Origin: a bacterium
GTDB lineage: Bacteria > Electryoneota > RPQS01
DNA: 17,265 nucleotides
Assembly: GCA_028711875.1 (NCBI GenBank)
Contig: JAQTRJ010000010.1
Location: 1-17,265, forward strand
Reading direction: 5' to 3'
Every line of letters starts with the position of its first letter. The first letter of the stretch is position 1. A model generated the notes under the pieces. That model searched no databases and was not told where the DNA came from. It saw only the letters and a program-made list of their open reading frames with translations. Below are positions 1 to 6,038 of this stretch, piece after piece. Made by a program: the position numbers and the translations under genes.

Positions 1-1295
1 GTGACCTGCGCATTTCCGGCGGTCGGATCGCCGAGATCGGCACGAACCTGACCGCGGCGGACGGCGCGCGCGTGTTCGATTGCACGGGTTTGGTGGCGCT
101 GCCCGGTCTCGTGAATACGCACCATCACTTTTTCCAGTCGTTGACCCGCTGCCTGCCCGCCGCACAGAACGTTCCGCTGTTCGACTGGCTGACCTATCAC
201 TACGGAGTGTGGCGGCACGTGCGTGCTGAGAGTATGCGCGCCGCGGCGCGGCTGGCGATCAGCGAACTGCTGCTCTCAGGCTGCACCACAACCTCCGATC
301 ACCACTATCTCTTTCCGCCGAGCGTTTCCGACGATCTGCTGGGGATCGAAATCGAAGCCGCCCGCGAACTCGGCGTTCGCTTCTGCGGCACGCGCGGCTC
401 GATGACGCTGGGAGAATCGCGGGGCGGACTCCCGCCCGACGATCTCATGGAATCTGACGATCGCGTGCTGCGGCGCTGCGAGGAGGCGATCTCGCGCTAT
501 CACGATCCGTCGCCGCTTTCCATGTGCCGCGTTCATATCGCGCCGTGCAGTCCGTTCAACGTGACCACCGAACTTCTTCGCGACAGCGCGCACATGGCCA
601 AGCGCTTGAACGTGCGCCTGCACACGCATTTGGCCGAGACGATGGACGAAAACGAATTCTGTCTTGAGAAATTCGGCAAGCGGCCGCTCGATTACATGGA
701 GGAGCTGGGCTGGCTGGGAGACAACGTGTGGTTCGCGCACGGGATTCACTTCACCGACGACGAACTTTCGCGGCTCGCGCGGGCGGGCACGGGCATTTCG
801 CACTGCGCGTCGAGCAACATGCGGCTTGGCTCGGGTGTTTGCCGCGTGCCGGAGATGCTCGCGAAAAAAATCCCCGTCGGGCTGGCCGTAGATGGCAGCG
901 CGTCCAACGACAGCGGGGACATGCTCGCCGAACTCAGGCAGGTGCTGCTGCTCGCGCGCGTGCGCTATGGCAGCGCGGCGCTCACCGCGCGGCAGGTGAT
1001 CGGCCTCGCCACGCGCGGCTCGGCAAGCGTGCTTGGGTTTGAAGAAATCGGCACGCTCGAAGCGGGCAAAGCCGCCGATGTCGCGCTATTCAGCCTTGAC
1101 GAACTGGCCTACGCGGGCGCCGCCGACCCGATGGCCGCGCTGCTGTTTTGCGGCGGGAGCCACCGCGCGCGGCACGTGATCGTGAACGGCGAGATCGTGG
1201 TGGAGGATGGACGGCTGGTCCATGCCGACGAGGAAAATATTCGCCGCGCCGCCGCGAGCGAAGCAAAACAGCTCTGGCAGCGCGCGGGGCTGTAG
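1..1295 (+). CDS. 8-oxoguanine deaminase-like amidohydrolase (5' end outside window)
   Basis: Metal-dependent amidohydrolase of the AtzB/TrzN/8-oxoguanine deaminase group, which hydrolytically deaminates purine or triazine rings in the cytoplasm. The reading frame is open from base 3 with no stop and already shows the beta-sandwich start of the family (DLRISGGRIAEIG), so the true start lies left of the window and roughly 10-25 residues are missing; the GTG at base 72 is internal. Visible landmarks in order: the metal-binding NTHHHFFQSLTR near base 120, SGCTTTSDHHYLFP, HTHLAETMDE, HGIHFTDDE, SHCASSNMRLGSG and VDGSASNDSGDMLAE with the catalytic-type Asp, then the C-terminal G-K-A-A-D motif. The run AAQNVPLFDWL is typical of 8-oxoguanine deaminases as I know them; hydroxyatrazine-type or guanine deaminase activity is the main alternative. 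A strong terminator follows the stop. Confidence 0.82.
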   Translation, partial: DLRISGGRIAEIGTNLTAADGARVFDCTGLVALPGLVNTHHHFFQSLTRCLPAAQNVPLFDWLTYHYGVWRHVRAESMRAAARLAISELLLSGCTTTSDHHYLFPPSVSDDLLGIEIEAARELGVRFCGTRGSMTLGESRGGLPPDDLMESDDRVLRRCEEAISRYHDPSPLSMCRVHIAPCSPFNVTTELLRDSAHMAKRLNVRLHTHLAETMDENEFCLEKFGKRPLDYMEELGWLGDNVWFAHGIHFTDDELSRLARAGTGISHCASSNMRLGSGVCRVPEMLAKKIPVGLAVDGSASNDSGDMLAELRQVLLLARVRYGSAALTARQVIGLATRGSASVLGFEEIGTLEAGKAADVALFSLDELAYAGAADPMAALLFCGGSHRARHVIVNGEIVVEDGRLVHADEENIRRAAASEAKQLWQRAGL

Positions 1296-1334
1296 CCATG
1301 CGCTGATTGCCGCGATTTGATTGCACGAAAAAAC

Positions 1335-1367
1335 GGTGGAGAGTTTTGCGACTCTCCACCGATTTTT
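1335..1367 (+). terminator. Rho-independent terminator after the amidohydrolase
   Basis: Perfect 10-bp stem GGTGGAGAGT / ACTCTCCACC with loop TTTGCG, followed by GATTTTTTCT on the plus strand and preceded by a run of six A. The flanking A run means it could also stop leftward transcripts from the secreted-protein gene at 1577-2473. Confidence 0.88.
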
Positions 1368-1387
1368 TCTGTTGTCTTGTCCGCCGA

Positions 1388-1468
1388 GCAGGGACTGCGT
1401 CCCTGCCGGAATGTAACGTGATCTCTGAGGCGTGCGTCTCTATTCAGTATTCCGCTGAGGCGTGCGTC
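1388..1468. repeat. Short hairpin and 14-bp direct repeats
   Basis: GCAGGGAC-TGC-GTCCCTGC (1388-1406) is a perfect 8-bp hairpin. It is followed by two exact copies of CTGAGGCGTGCGTC at 1425-1438 and 1455-1468, 30 bp apart. No coding signal is convincing here; it is part of the repeat-rich spacer between the terminator and the next repeat. Confidence 0.6.
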
Positions 1469-1484
1469 CTCGCGCGCCCGGAAT

Positions 1485-1532
1485 CACACCCACATGTCAT
1501 TCTGAAGGTCGCGCTGCGACCTGAAGAATCTC
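1485..1532 (+). repeat. GTCATTCT...AGAATCTC hairpin repeat, copy 1
   Basis: A 48-bp element identical at 47 positions to the one at 2528-2575. Its core (1499-1529) is an inverted repeat: ATTCT, then GA, then AGGTCGC, loop GCT, GCGACCT, GA, AGAAT. The two arms are interrupted only by facing GA/GA dinucleotides, which in RNA or single-stranded DNA could form sheared G-A pairs. Confidence 0.85.
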
Positions 1533-1576
1533 AGTTTGCTTGCTCAGACCGGGAATACGGAGCATGACAGCGAAGA

Positions 1577-2473
1577 CTACTGTTGTTCCTGCTCTTGCTT
1601 TTCGATCTCACGAAGCAAGGACTCGCGAGTTGATCGATACTCAGATGCTGCACTTGTTGGATTACTGGCGATGGCCCTCACGATACCGTACGTTCCATAC
1701 ATGATGTCCAAAAATCGAAGGCTCGCTTTGTAGCGGTGCAATTCATTTGCGGCAGTTATTGCTGTTTCGAGTCCAAGTTCCGACCTCCAACCGGTATCTA
1801 TCAACGAGTCTGCCAACTCTACTGCTCGCTCTAAATCGCCCACGCGCCTTGCTATCGTCACATGTGATGCAAGGGCACGATTCCGATCTTCCTGCGAGCA
1901 TGGTGCGACAATGTGAATGCACGCTAGATTTCGAGAGTCGGGTCCTCGATCTCGGGAAATCTGCCCATATGGCGGTGGTGATAACACAGCGCGAACACAA
2001 ATCTGGCGCCCTGCAAGCTCCTCGGGCACGTCAAACGCGAAATAATGGATTGGTTTTTGATACAGACTCGGTATTTCTTCGCCGTGCGTCAAGAGGTCAT
2101 TCGCTTCGGCTTGATTCTTTTCAACGAAGTAGGTCGGATGCAGGAGAGAGAACAACTCTCGAGAAACAATGAAGGAGTCTGCGGTAGTCCAGTAGGTGAA
2201 TTCGAGCGAAAGCCACGCAGGCTGCTGCTCTGGAAATCCGTTAAACGGAGTTGGTGTTCCTACCGACATAACGATAGCCGCAATATTCCCCACAGAGCCT
2301 GTCACAAGTACATTTCTGGGTGCCCCTTCACAAGATGCTCCAATCAGTCCTCCCATCTGAACCTCGACTCGCGTATCGGCGAGGGCGGATATCGGCACTA
2401 TCGAAATGCAGGAGAAGAAAGCCGTAATCAGCGCCGCCAATAACCGTATCCTCATATGGTGATTACTTCCCAC
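1577..2473 (-). CDS. Secreted protein of unknown function with TPR-like C-terminus
   Basis: Not recognised. An N-terminal signal peptide is clear: MRIRLLAALITAFF through the likely cleavage after ISALA, so the product is exported. The middle third (roughly residues 30-185) looks beta-rich; residues about 195-298 are helical with TPR-like spacing (DLERAVELADSLIDTG) and end in a Glu/Gln-rich tail. Two Cys pairs could form disulfides. No T9SS sorting domain is present, unlike other secreted proteins nearby. Start: a GTG with GGAGG four bases upstream, or the in-frame ATG six codons later (base 2455), which would begin directly at the signal peptide; both are plausible. Base composition looks lower in GC than the flanking genes and the gene lies between two direct repeats, suggesting acquisition. 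Confidence 0.7.
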   Translation of the reverse strand: MGSNHHMRIRLLAALITAFFSCISIVPISALADTRVEVQMGGLIGASCEGAPRNVLVTGSVGNIAAIVMSVGTPTPFNGFPEQQPAWLSLEFTYWTTADSFIVSRELFSLLHPTYFVEKNQAEANDLLTHGEEIPSLYQKPIHYFAFDVPEELAGRQICVRAVLSPPPYGQISRDRGPDSRNLACIHIVAPCSQEDRNRALASHVTIARRVGDLERAVELADSLIDTGWRSELGLETAITAANELHRYKASLRFLDIMYGTYGIVRAIASNPTSAASEYRSTRESLLREIEKQEQEQQ

Positions 2474-2527
2474 TTTTCCTCCAAGATATGGAGATCAAAC
2501 ACGAGTTGATAGTTGCCCGCCCTAAAA

Positions 2528-2575
2528 CACACCCGCATGTCATTCTGAAGGTCGCGCTGCGACCTGAAGAATCTC
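2528..2575 (+). repeat. GTCATTCT...AGAATCTC hairpin repeat, copy 2
   Basis: Second copy of the 48-bp element, same orientation as copy 1, with one substitution (A to G at 2535). The core inverted repeat (2542-2572) is unchanged. The pair flanks the secreted-protein gene as direct repeats. Confidence 0.85.
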
Positions 2576-2595
2576 TCTTTCGCGCACTTTCCCGA

Positions 2596-2675
2596 GTGAT
2601 CCTTCACTGCGCGCGCCGATTTCTGATTTTTCCTGCGAGCACAAACCGGGGCGGCGCGCTGCGTTCAAGGATGAC
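2596..2675 (-). repeat. Related inverted repeat, GTCATCCTT...AAGGATCAC type
   Basis: Read on the minus strand this begins GTCATCCTTGAACGCAGCGC and ends AAGGATCAC, with ATCCTT/AAGGAT as outer arms (2599-2604 and 2667-2672) and GC-rich inner sequence. The layout matches the 48-bp elements with CCT in place of TCT, so I treat it as a diverged relative. Confidence 0.55.
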
Positions 2676-2698
2676 AGACGGGTTGACGGAAGGCGGAC

Positions 2699-2917
2699 GG
2701 GCGATGCAATCAGCCCCTACAGATTGGTCGCACGGCCGTGCGCGGCTACGCAAACTGCCGTTTGCAGCTACGACGGGCGGGTTGCGGAGTACCTTAACCC
2801 GCCCCTACGAACACACTGCCGTGTGAAACTACAAGCGGGACACAGCAAGCTGTGTCGCTACGGGCGGGCGATGCATCAGCCCCTACATGATGACGGGCAC
2901 GATGAATCGGCCGCTAC
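2699..2917 (-). repeat. String of eight GTAG-hairpin units
   Basis: On the plus strand each unit is a short palindrome followed by CTAC; on the minus strand each reads GTAG then a hairpin. Units: GGGC-GATGCAATC-A-GCCC (2699-2720); CGCACGGCCGTGCG (2729-2749); GCAAAC-TGCC-GTTTGC (2750-2771); GGGCGGGTT with AACCCGCCC (2775-2808); CACAC-TGCC-GTGTG (2812-2832); GACACAGC-AA-GCTGTGTC (2839-2861); GGGC-GATGCATC-A-GCCC (2866-2886); and a weak one around CGATGAATCG ending CTAC at 2914-2917. The stems differ; the CTAC tag is constant. I see no gene in this stretch. Confidence 0.8.
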
Positions 2918-4212
2918 TTTTGGATAGTGAGCGGCATCATGACGAGGCCGGCGAGAAGTTTCGGGTAAAAGTCGGTGGACTTCTGCGGCATGCGCTCGCC
3001 GAGTTCGGCCACGGCTTTCACGCCCATTACGTCGGTCGGATTCAGCAGGAACACCGCCTGAATCCCGCCTTTGCCGAGCTTGCCGACGGCCTCCTCGCGA
3101 TGGCGAACGTACTCGACATGGGTGAACGCTTCGAGCTTGGCCTTGTCAACGCCCAGTTCTTTTTCGAGGATCAGCCGGTGGAGGACGGTCACATCCAGCC
3201 GCCGTGAAGCTTCGGACACCTCCGGCGCGATCTTGTCCATGACCTTGATGTCCTTGAGCTTCAGGAGGTAGAAGGGTTTCAGTGTTCCCAGAGCGGCTAA
3301 ACCGAACTCCCACGGGCCGATCCTGTCCATCCGCGAAAACAGCGCATCCGCCTTGTCAAATGCCGTAATATCAAAGTTCTTGGCGAGCGAATCGAGGAGC
3401 TTTTGGCCGGAGAAATTCTCGACGTTCTTAACCAGACGGTGAGTCGGGAAGATCACGAGGCCCTTGTCCTCCATCGGAAAGAGCGCCATCATGCGGTGAT
3501 CGAAGCCCTGATCGCCGACCGGCTTCCAACCCTTGGCCAGACCCTCGTTCAGGTAGTTGACGGCGGTCTCGAAGCGGTGATGACCGTCGGCGATGAAGAG
3601 TTCGCGCGCGGCCACGAGGTTTTGCAGAGCGGCAACGGCTTTCGGGTTGCGGATCGCCCAGACTTTGTGGGTCTCGCCGTAGTCGTCCTTGCACTCGATC
3701 AGCGGCGGCTGACCGGAGATCGCTTCGTCCATCACTTTTACAGCCGCATTCGCGGGGTCAGAAAACAACAGAAAGATGTTCTCGTCGTTGGTTTCCAGCG
3801 CGCGGAGAAGCCGCAGGCGATCAGCCTTCGGCCCGGCCAGCGTGTGCTCGTGGGCGCGGACTTTCTGCGCTTCCAGCTCGACCGAAGCGATGAAGCCCTT
3901 GCGGGTGAAGGTCTTTCCTTGATATTGAAAAATCTGATAATAGACGTAAACTGCGGGCGCGTCGTCCTGCTTCAGAATGCCCTTCTGCGTCCACTCGCGG
4001 AAGGTCTTGGCTGCGTTGGGGTAGGGGCTTTCCTTGTCGGCGACGGCTTCTTCGTTGAAGATGATCCGCACGATGTTGTGAGCATGGCGGGCATAGTATT
4101 CCTGCTGAAGCTTGCGGTCAATTTTGTCGTAGGGTTGGGTGACCAGTTGGTTGATGTCGCCCGCGACTTTAGGGTCGTAGCGGAGCGCGCGGAAGGGTGC
4201 AATCTTGGCCAT
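2914..4212 (-). CDS. DUF1015 family protein (COG4198)
   Basis: Conserved cytoplasmic protein of 432 residues, full length for the family; its biochemical function is not established. Family hallmarks: the N-terminal AKIAPFRALRYDP and VTQPYDKI, the central HEHTLAGPKADRLRLLRA (about 121-137), ADGHHRFETA (about 208-217) and the C-terminal MPQKSTDFYPKLLAGLVM. The DGHHR box is the most catalytic-looking stretch and resembles the G-x-H-R box of ParB/sulfiredoxin-like proteins; that comparison is my inference. Start: an in-frame GTG exists at 4251, but it would lie upstream of the transcription start predicted from the promoter at 4254-4282, so the ATG at 4212 (GGAA nearby as a weak ribosome-binding site) is preferred. 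The TAG stop is part of a CTAC/GTAG repeat edge. Monocistronic. Confidence 0.88.
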   Translation of the reverse strand: MAKIAPFRALRYDPKVAGDINQLVTQPYDKIDRKLQQEYYARHAHNIVRIIFNEEAVADKESPYPNAAKTFREWTQKGILKQDDAPAVYVYYQIFQYQGKTFTRKGFIASVELEAQKVRAHEHTLAGPKADRLRLLRALETNDENIFLLFSDPANAAVKVMDEAISGQPPLIECKDDYGETHKVWAIRNPKAVAALQNLVAARELFIADGHHRFETAVNYLNEGLAKGWKPVGDQGFDHRMMALFPMEDKGLVIFPTHRLVKNVENFSGQKLLDSLAKNFDITAFDKADALFSRMDRIGPWEFGLAALGTLKPFYLLKLKDIKVMDKIAPEVSEASRRLDVTVLHRLILEKELGVDKAKLEAFTHVEYVRHREEAVGKLGKGGIQAVFLLNPTDVMGVKAVAELGERMPQKSTDFYPKLLAGLVMMPLTIQK

Positions 4213-4253
4213 GGTGTCGGTTCCGTTTTTGTCGTTTGTGAGATCATACACAA

Positions 4254-4282
4254 ATGATACGGAAAGCCCTCCGGAAAATCAA
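4254..4282 (-). promoter_or_regulatory. Predicted sigma70-type promoter for the DUF1015 gene
   Basis: On the minus strand TTGATT (4282-4277), a 17-base spacer and TATCAT (4259-4254). Transcription would start near 4247, giving a leader of about 35 bases before the ATG at 4212. Best promoter match in the window. Confidence 0.6.
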
Positions 4283-4290
4283 GCCGGCAG

Positions 4291-4319
4291 TTGATTAAAT
4301 GACTGGAAATCTCTATGTT
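4291..4319 (+). promoter_or_regulatory. Predicted divergent promoter reading toward the CBS gene
   Basis: TTGATT (4291-4296), 17-base spacer, TATGTT (4314-4319). It is back to back with the DUF1015 promoter. If used, it makes a leader of about 300 bases before the CBS gene, holding the hairpin GTCGGG/CCCGAC (near 4346-4366) and the duplicated segment. No known magnesium riboswitch consensus was recognised there. Confidence 0.4.
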
Positions 4320-4408
4320 ATAGCACGAAATGGTGAGGAAGATTCCGGTCGGGCGAAGATACCCGACGCAGCGACGGTTCTTTCGGGAATGCCCGATACG
4401 GCGATCGT

Positions 4409-4652
4409 TGTTTCGCGGCGGCGAATCTCCAGATTCGCCCCAACGGATCGAGGGATTTTCGGCGGGATCAGCGACCCCGCGCGGCGAGAATTAAAGGTGA
4501 AGTGTCATGTCCGCCAAGCTGAATGAAGTCCTGTTTCGCGGCGGCGAATCTCCAGATTCCCCCAACGATCGAGGGATTTTCGGCGGGATCAGCGACCCCG
4601 CGCGGCGAGGATTAGAGGTGAAGTGTCATGTCCGCCAAGCTGAATGAAGTCC
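4409..4652 (+). repeat. Tandem duplication of ribosome-binding site and first codons
   Basis: Two adjacent copies, 4409-4531 (123 bp) and 4532-4652 (121 bp), differing by a two-base length change and a few substitutions. Each holds GCGGCGAATCTCCAGATTC, a GCGGG...CCCGC hairpin, an AGGTGAAG-type ribosome-binding site, ATG and the first eight or nine codons of the CBS gene. Copy 1 keeps a perfect hairpin GGCGAATCT-CC-AGATTCGCC; in copy 2 the right arm is damaged (AGATTCCCC). The repeat is 121 bases between the two ATGs, so they are in different frames. Confidence 0.92.
4507..4647 (+). other. Upstream ORF (46 codons) made by the duplication
   Basis: The ATG of the first copy begins MSAKLNEVL exactly like the CBS protein, then runs through the second copy out of frame and stops at TGA 4645-4647, 17 bases past the real start at 4628. 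It has its own AAAGGTGA ribosome-binding site. Translation would overlap and could influence initiation of the CBS gene. Whether it is translated cannot be told; it is unlikely to encode a functional protein. Confidence 0.5.
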
Positions 4653-5914
4653 TTTGCTACATGTCGCAGATCGTGGGCCGGCCCGCCCGCAGCCAGAAGC
4701 TCGGTACGTACATGGGCTACGTGTGGGACGTCGTAGCGACGCTCGGCGAACTCTATCCGCAGGTGAAGGGACTCGTGCTGCGGCATCGGAGTACGCTGGT
4801 CTTTTATCCGGCCACGGGCGACGAGTATCTCGAACTCATGACCCGCGGACGGCTCATGCTCGACGAGCAGCGCTTGCAGCCGCTCGAACTTACGCCGGAA
4901 GATTTCAGCGTGCGCGAACTGCTCTGGGACAAACAGATCGTGGACGTGGACGGCGCGAAGGTGGTGCGCGTCAACGACATTCATCTCTTGGTCGGCGAGC
5001 GGCAGTGGCTCGTGCACGTGGACGTCGGATTTACCGGTCTCTTGCGCAGGCTCGGCTGGGAGCGCGCGCTTCAGCCGGTGGCGCGCGCGCTGCGCCGGCC
5101 GCTCGCGGATGATCTGATCTCGTGGAAATTCGTGCAGCCGGTGTCGTCGCACGCGGCGCTGGCAGAACCGATCCGTCTCACGGTCGGCGCGCAACGACTC
5201 AACGAACTGCATCCCGGAGAGCTCGCGGACATTCTCGAAGACCTCACGCATCACCAGCGGCAGGCGTTCATGGCCGCGCTCGATGCCGACGTGGCGGCCG
5301 ACGTGCTTGAAGAGACCGACGAGGACGTGCAGAAGTCGGTGATCGAGGCGATGGATAAGGAAAAGGCCGCCGACATTCTCGAAGAGATGGAACCGGCGGC
5401 GGCGGCGGATCTGCTCGCGAGCCTCGAAGACGCGCACTCGGAAGCGATCATGGAGGAATTCGAGGACGCGGAAGAAAAAGCCGACATCGCCGAGCTCATG
5501 ACCTACGAGGACGAGGACACCGCCGCCGCGCTGATGACCACCGACTTCATCGAGGTCGGCGAGAGCACGCCGGTCGGCGAAGCGCTCGATCGCGTGCGCG
5601 AGCAGTCCGAGGAGATCGAAGCGTTCTATTACGTGTACGTGCACGACGACGACGGCAAGCTGCTCGGCGCGCTCAGTCTGCGGCATCTGATTCAGGAAGA
5701 CCCGCTGCTGCAAGTCGGGAACATCGTGCAGTCGCGGCTGGTGGCGTTGCAGATGAACTCGCCAGTGACGGAGATCGCCGACACGTTCCTGCGCTACAAC
5801 TTTCTCGCGCTGCCGGTAGTGGACGAGTCCGGAGTTCTGCACGGCGTCATCACCTTCAAACACGCCTTCGACCAACTCCTCCCGCATCTCTATCGCGCGT
5901 GGAAGGCGGACTGA
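4628..5914 (+). CDS. PRC-barrel/MgtE-N/CBS domain protein, likely magnesium sensor
   Basis: Soluble 428-residue protein built like the cytosolic part of the MgtE magnesium channel without the membrane domain. Two PRC-barrel-like segments come first (about 15-60, and 90-145 with DKQIVDVDGAKVVRVNDI). Acidic helical MgtE-N repeats follow (about 188-300: LHPGELADILEDL, AADVLEE, AADILEEMEP, AADLLASLED), then the junction TYEDEDTAAALMTTDFIEV and two CBS domains (about 305-360 and 365-422). In MgtE these domains bind Mg2+ and gate transport; no transmembrane segment is visible here. The NRAMP-type transporter two genes on is the obvious partner. The ATG has GAGGTG eight bases upstream and lies in the second copy of a tandem duplication. 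A spacer of about 120 bases with two GGATGAAG copies (5921, 5935) follows. Confidence 0.85.
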   Translation: MSAKLNEVLCYMSQIVGRPARSQKLGTYMGYVWDVVATLGELYPQVKGLVLRHRSTLVFYPATGDEYLELMTRGRLMLDEQRLQPLELTPEDFSVRELLWDKQIVDVDGAKVVRVNDIHLLVGERQWLVHVDVGFTGLLRRLGWERALQPVARALRRPLADDLISWKFVQPVSSHAALAEPIRLTVGAQRLNELHPGELADILEDLTHHQRQAFMAALDADVAADVLEETDEDVQKSVIEAMDKEKAADILEEMEPAAAADLLASLEDAHSEAIMEEFEDAEEKADIAELMTYEDEDTAAALMTTDFIEVGESTPVGEALDRVREQSEEIEAFYYVYVHDDDGKLLGALSLRHLIQEDPLLQVGNIVQSRLVALQMNSPVTEIADTFLRYNFLALPVVDESGVLHGVITFKHAFDQLLPHLYRAWKAD

Positions 5915-5984
5915 TAGAAAGGATGAAGGCGGAAGGATGAAGAACGAAAGAGAAGATTCCTGATCTTCCGATAGAGAAAACACG

Positions 5985-6007
5985 GTAGGGGCACGACATG
6001 TCGTGCC
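5985..6007 (+). repeat. GTAG-tagged palindrome, CACGACATGTCGTG core
   Basis: GTAGG followed by the perfect 18-bp palindrome GGCACGACATGTCGTGCC (5990-6007). The same 14-bp core occurs at 15466-15485 with different outer bases. The in-frame GTG at 6003 lies inside it and is not taken as the helicase start. Confidence 0.75.
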
Positions 6008-6038
6008 AGACTCCTGCCAACCCACGAAAGAATACATT

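Noticed and set aside
1307..2443. Plus-strand frames between the amidohydrolase and the DUF1015 gene
   Set aside because: They translate the terminator, the repeats, or the antisense of the secreted-protein gene; the minus strand has a signal peptide and a ribosome-binding site instead.
2699..2917. CRISPR array
   Set aside because: Units are self-palindromes of differing sequence with only a 4-base constant tag; there are no equal-length direct repeats with unique spacers and no cas genes.
3403..4257. 284-codon open frame on the plus strand inside the DUF1015 gene
   Set aside because: Opposite-strand shadow; the DUF1015 frame carries all family motifs.
4320..4627. Magnesium riboswitch in the leader of the CBS gene
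   Set aside because: The length and context invite it, but no M-box or mgtA-type conserved core was recognised; the leader is explained by a tandem duplication and simple hairpins.
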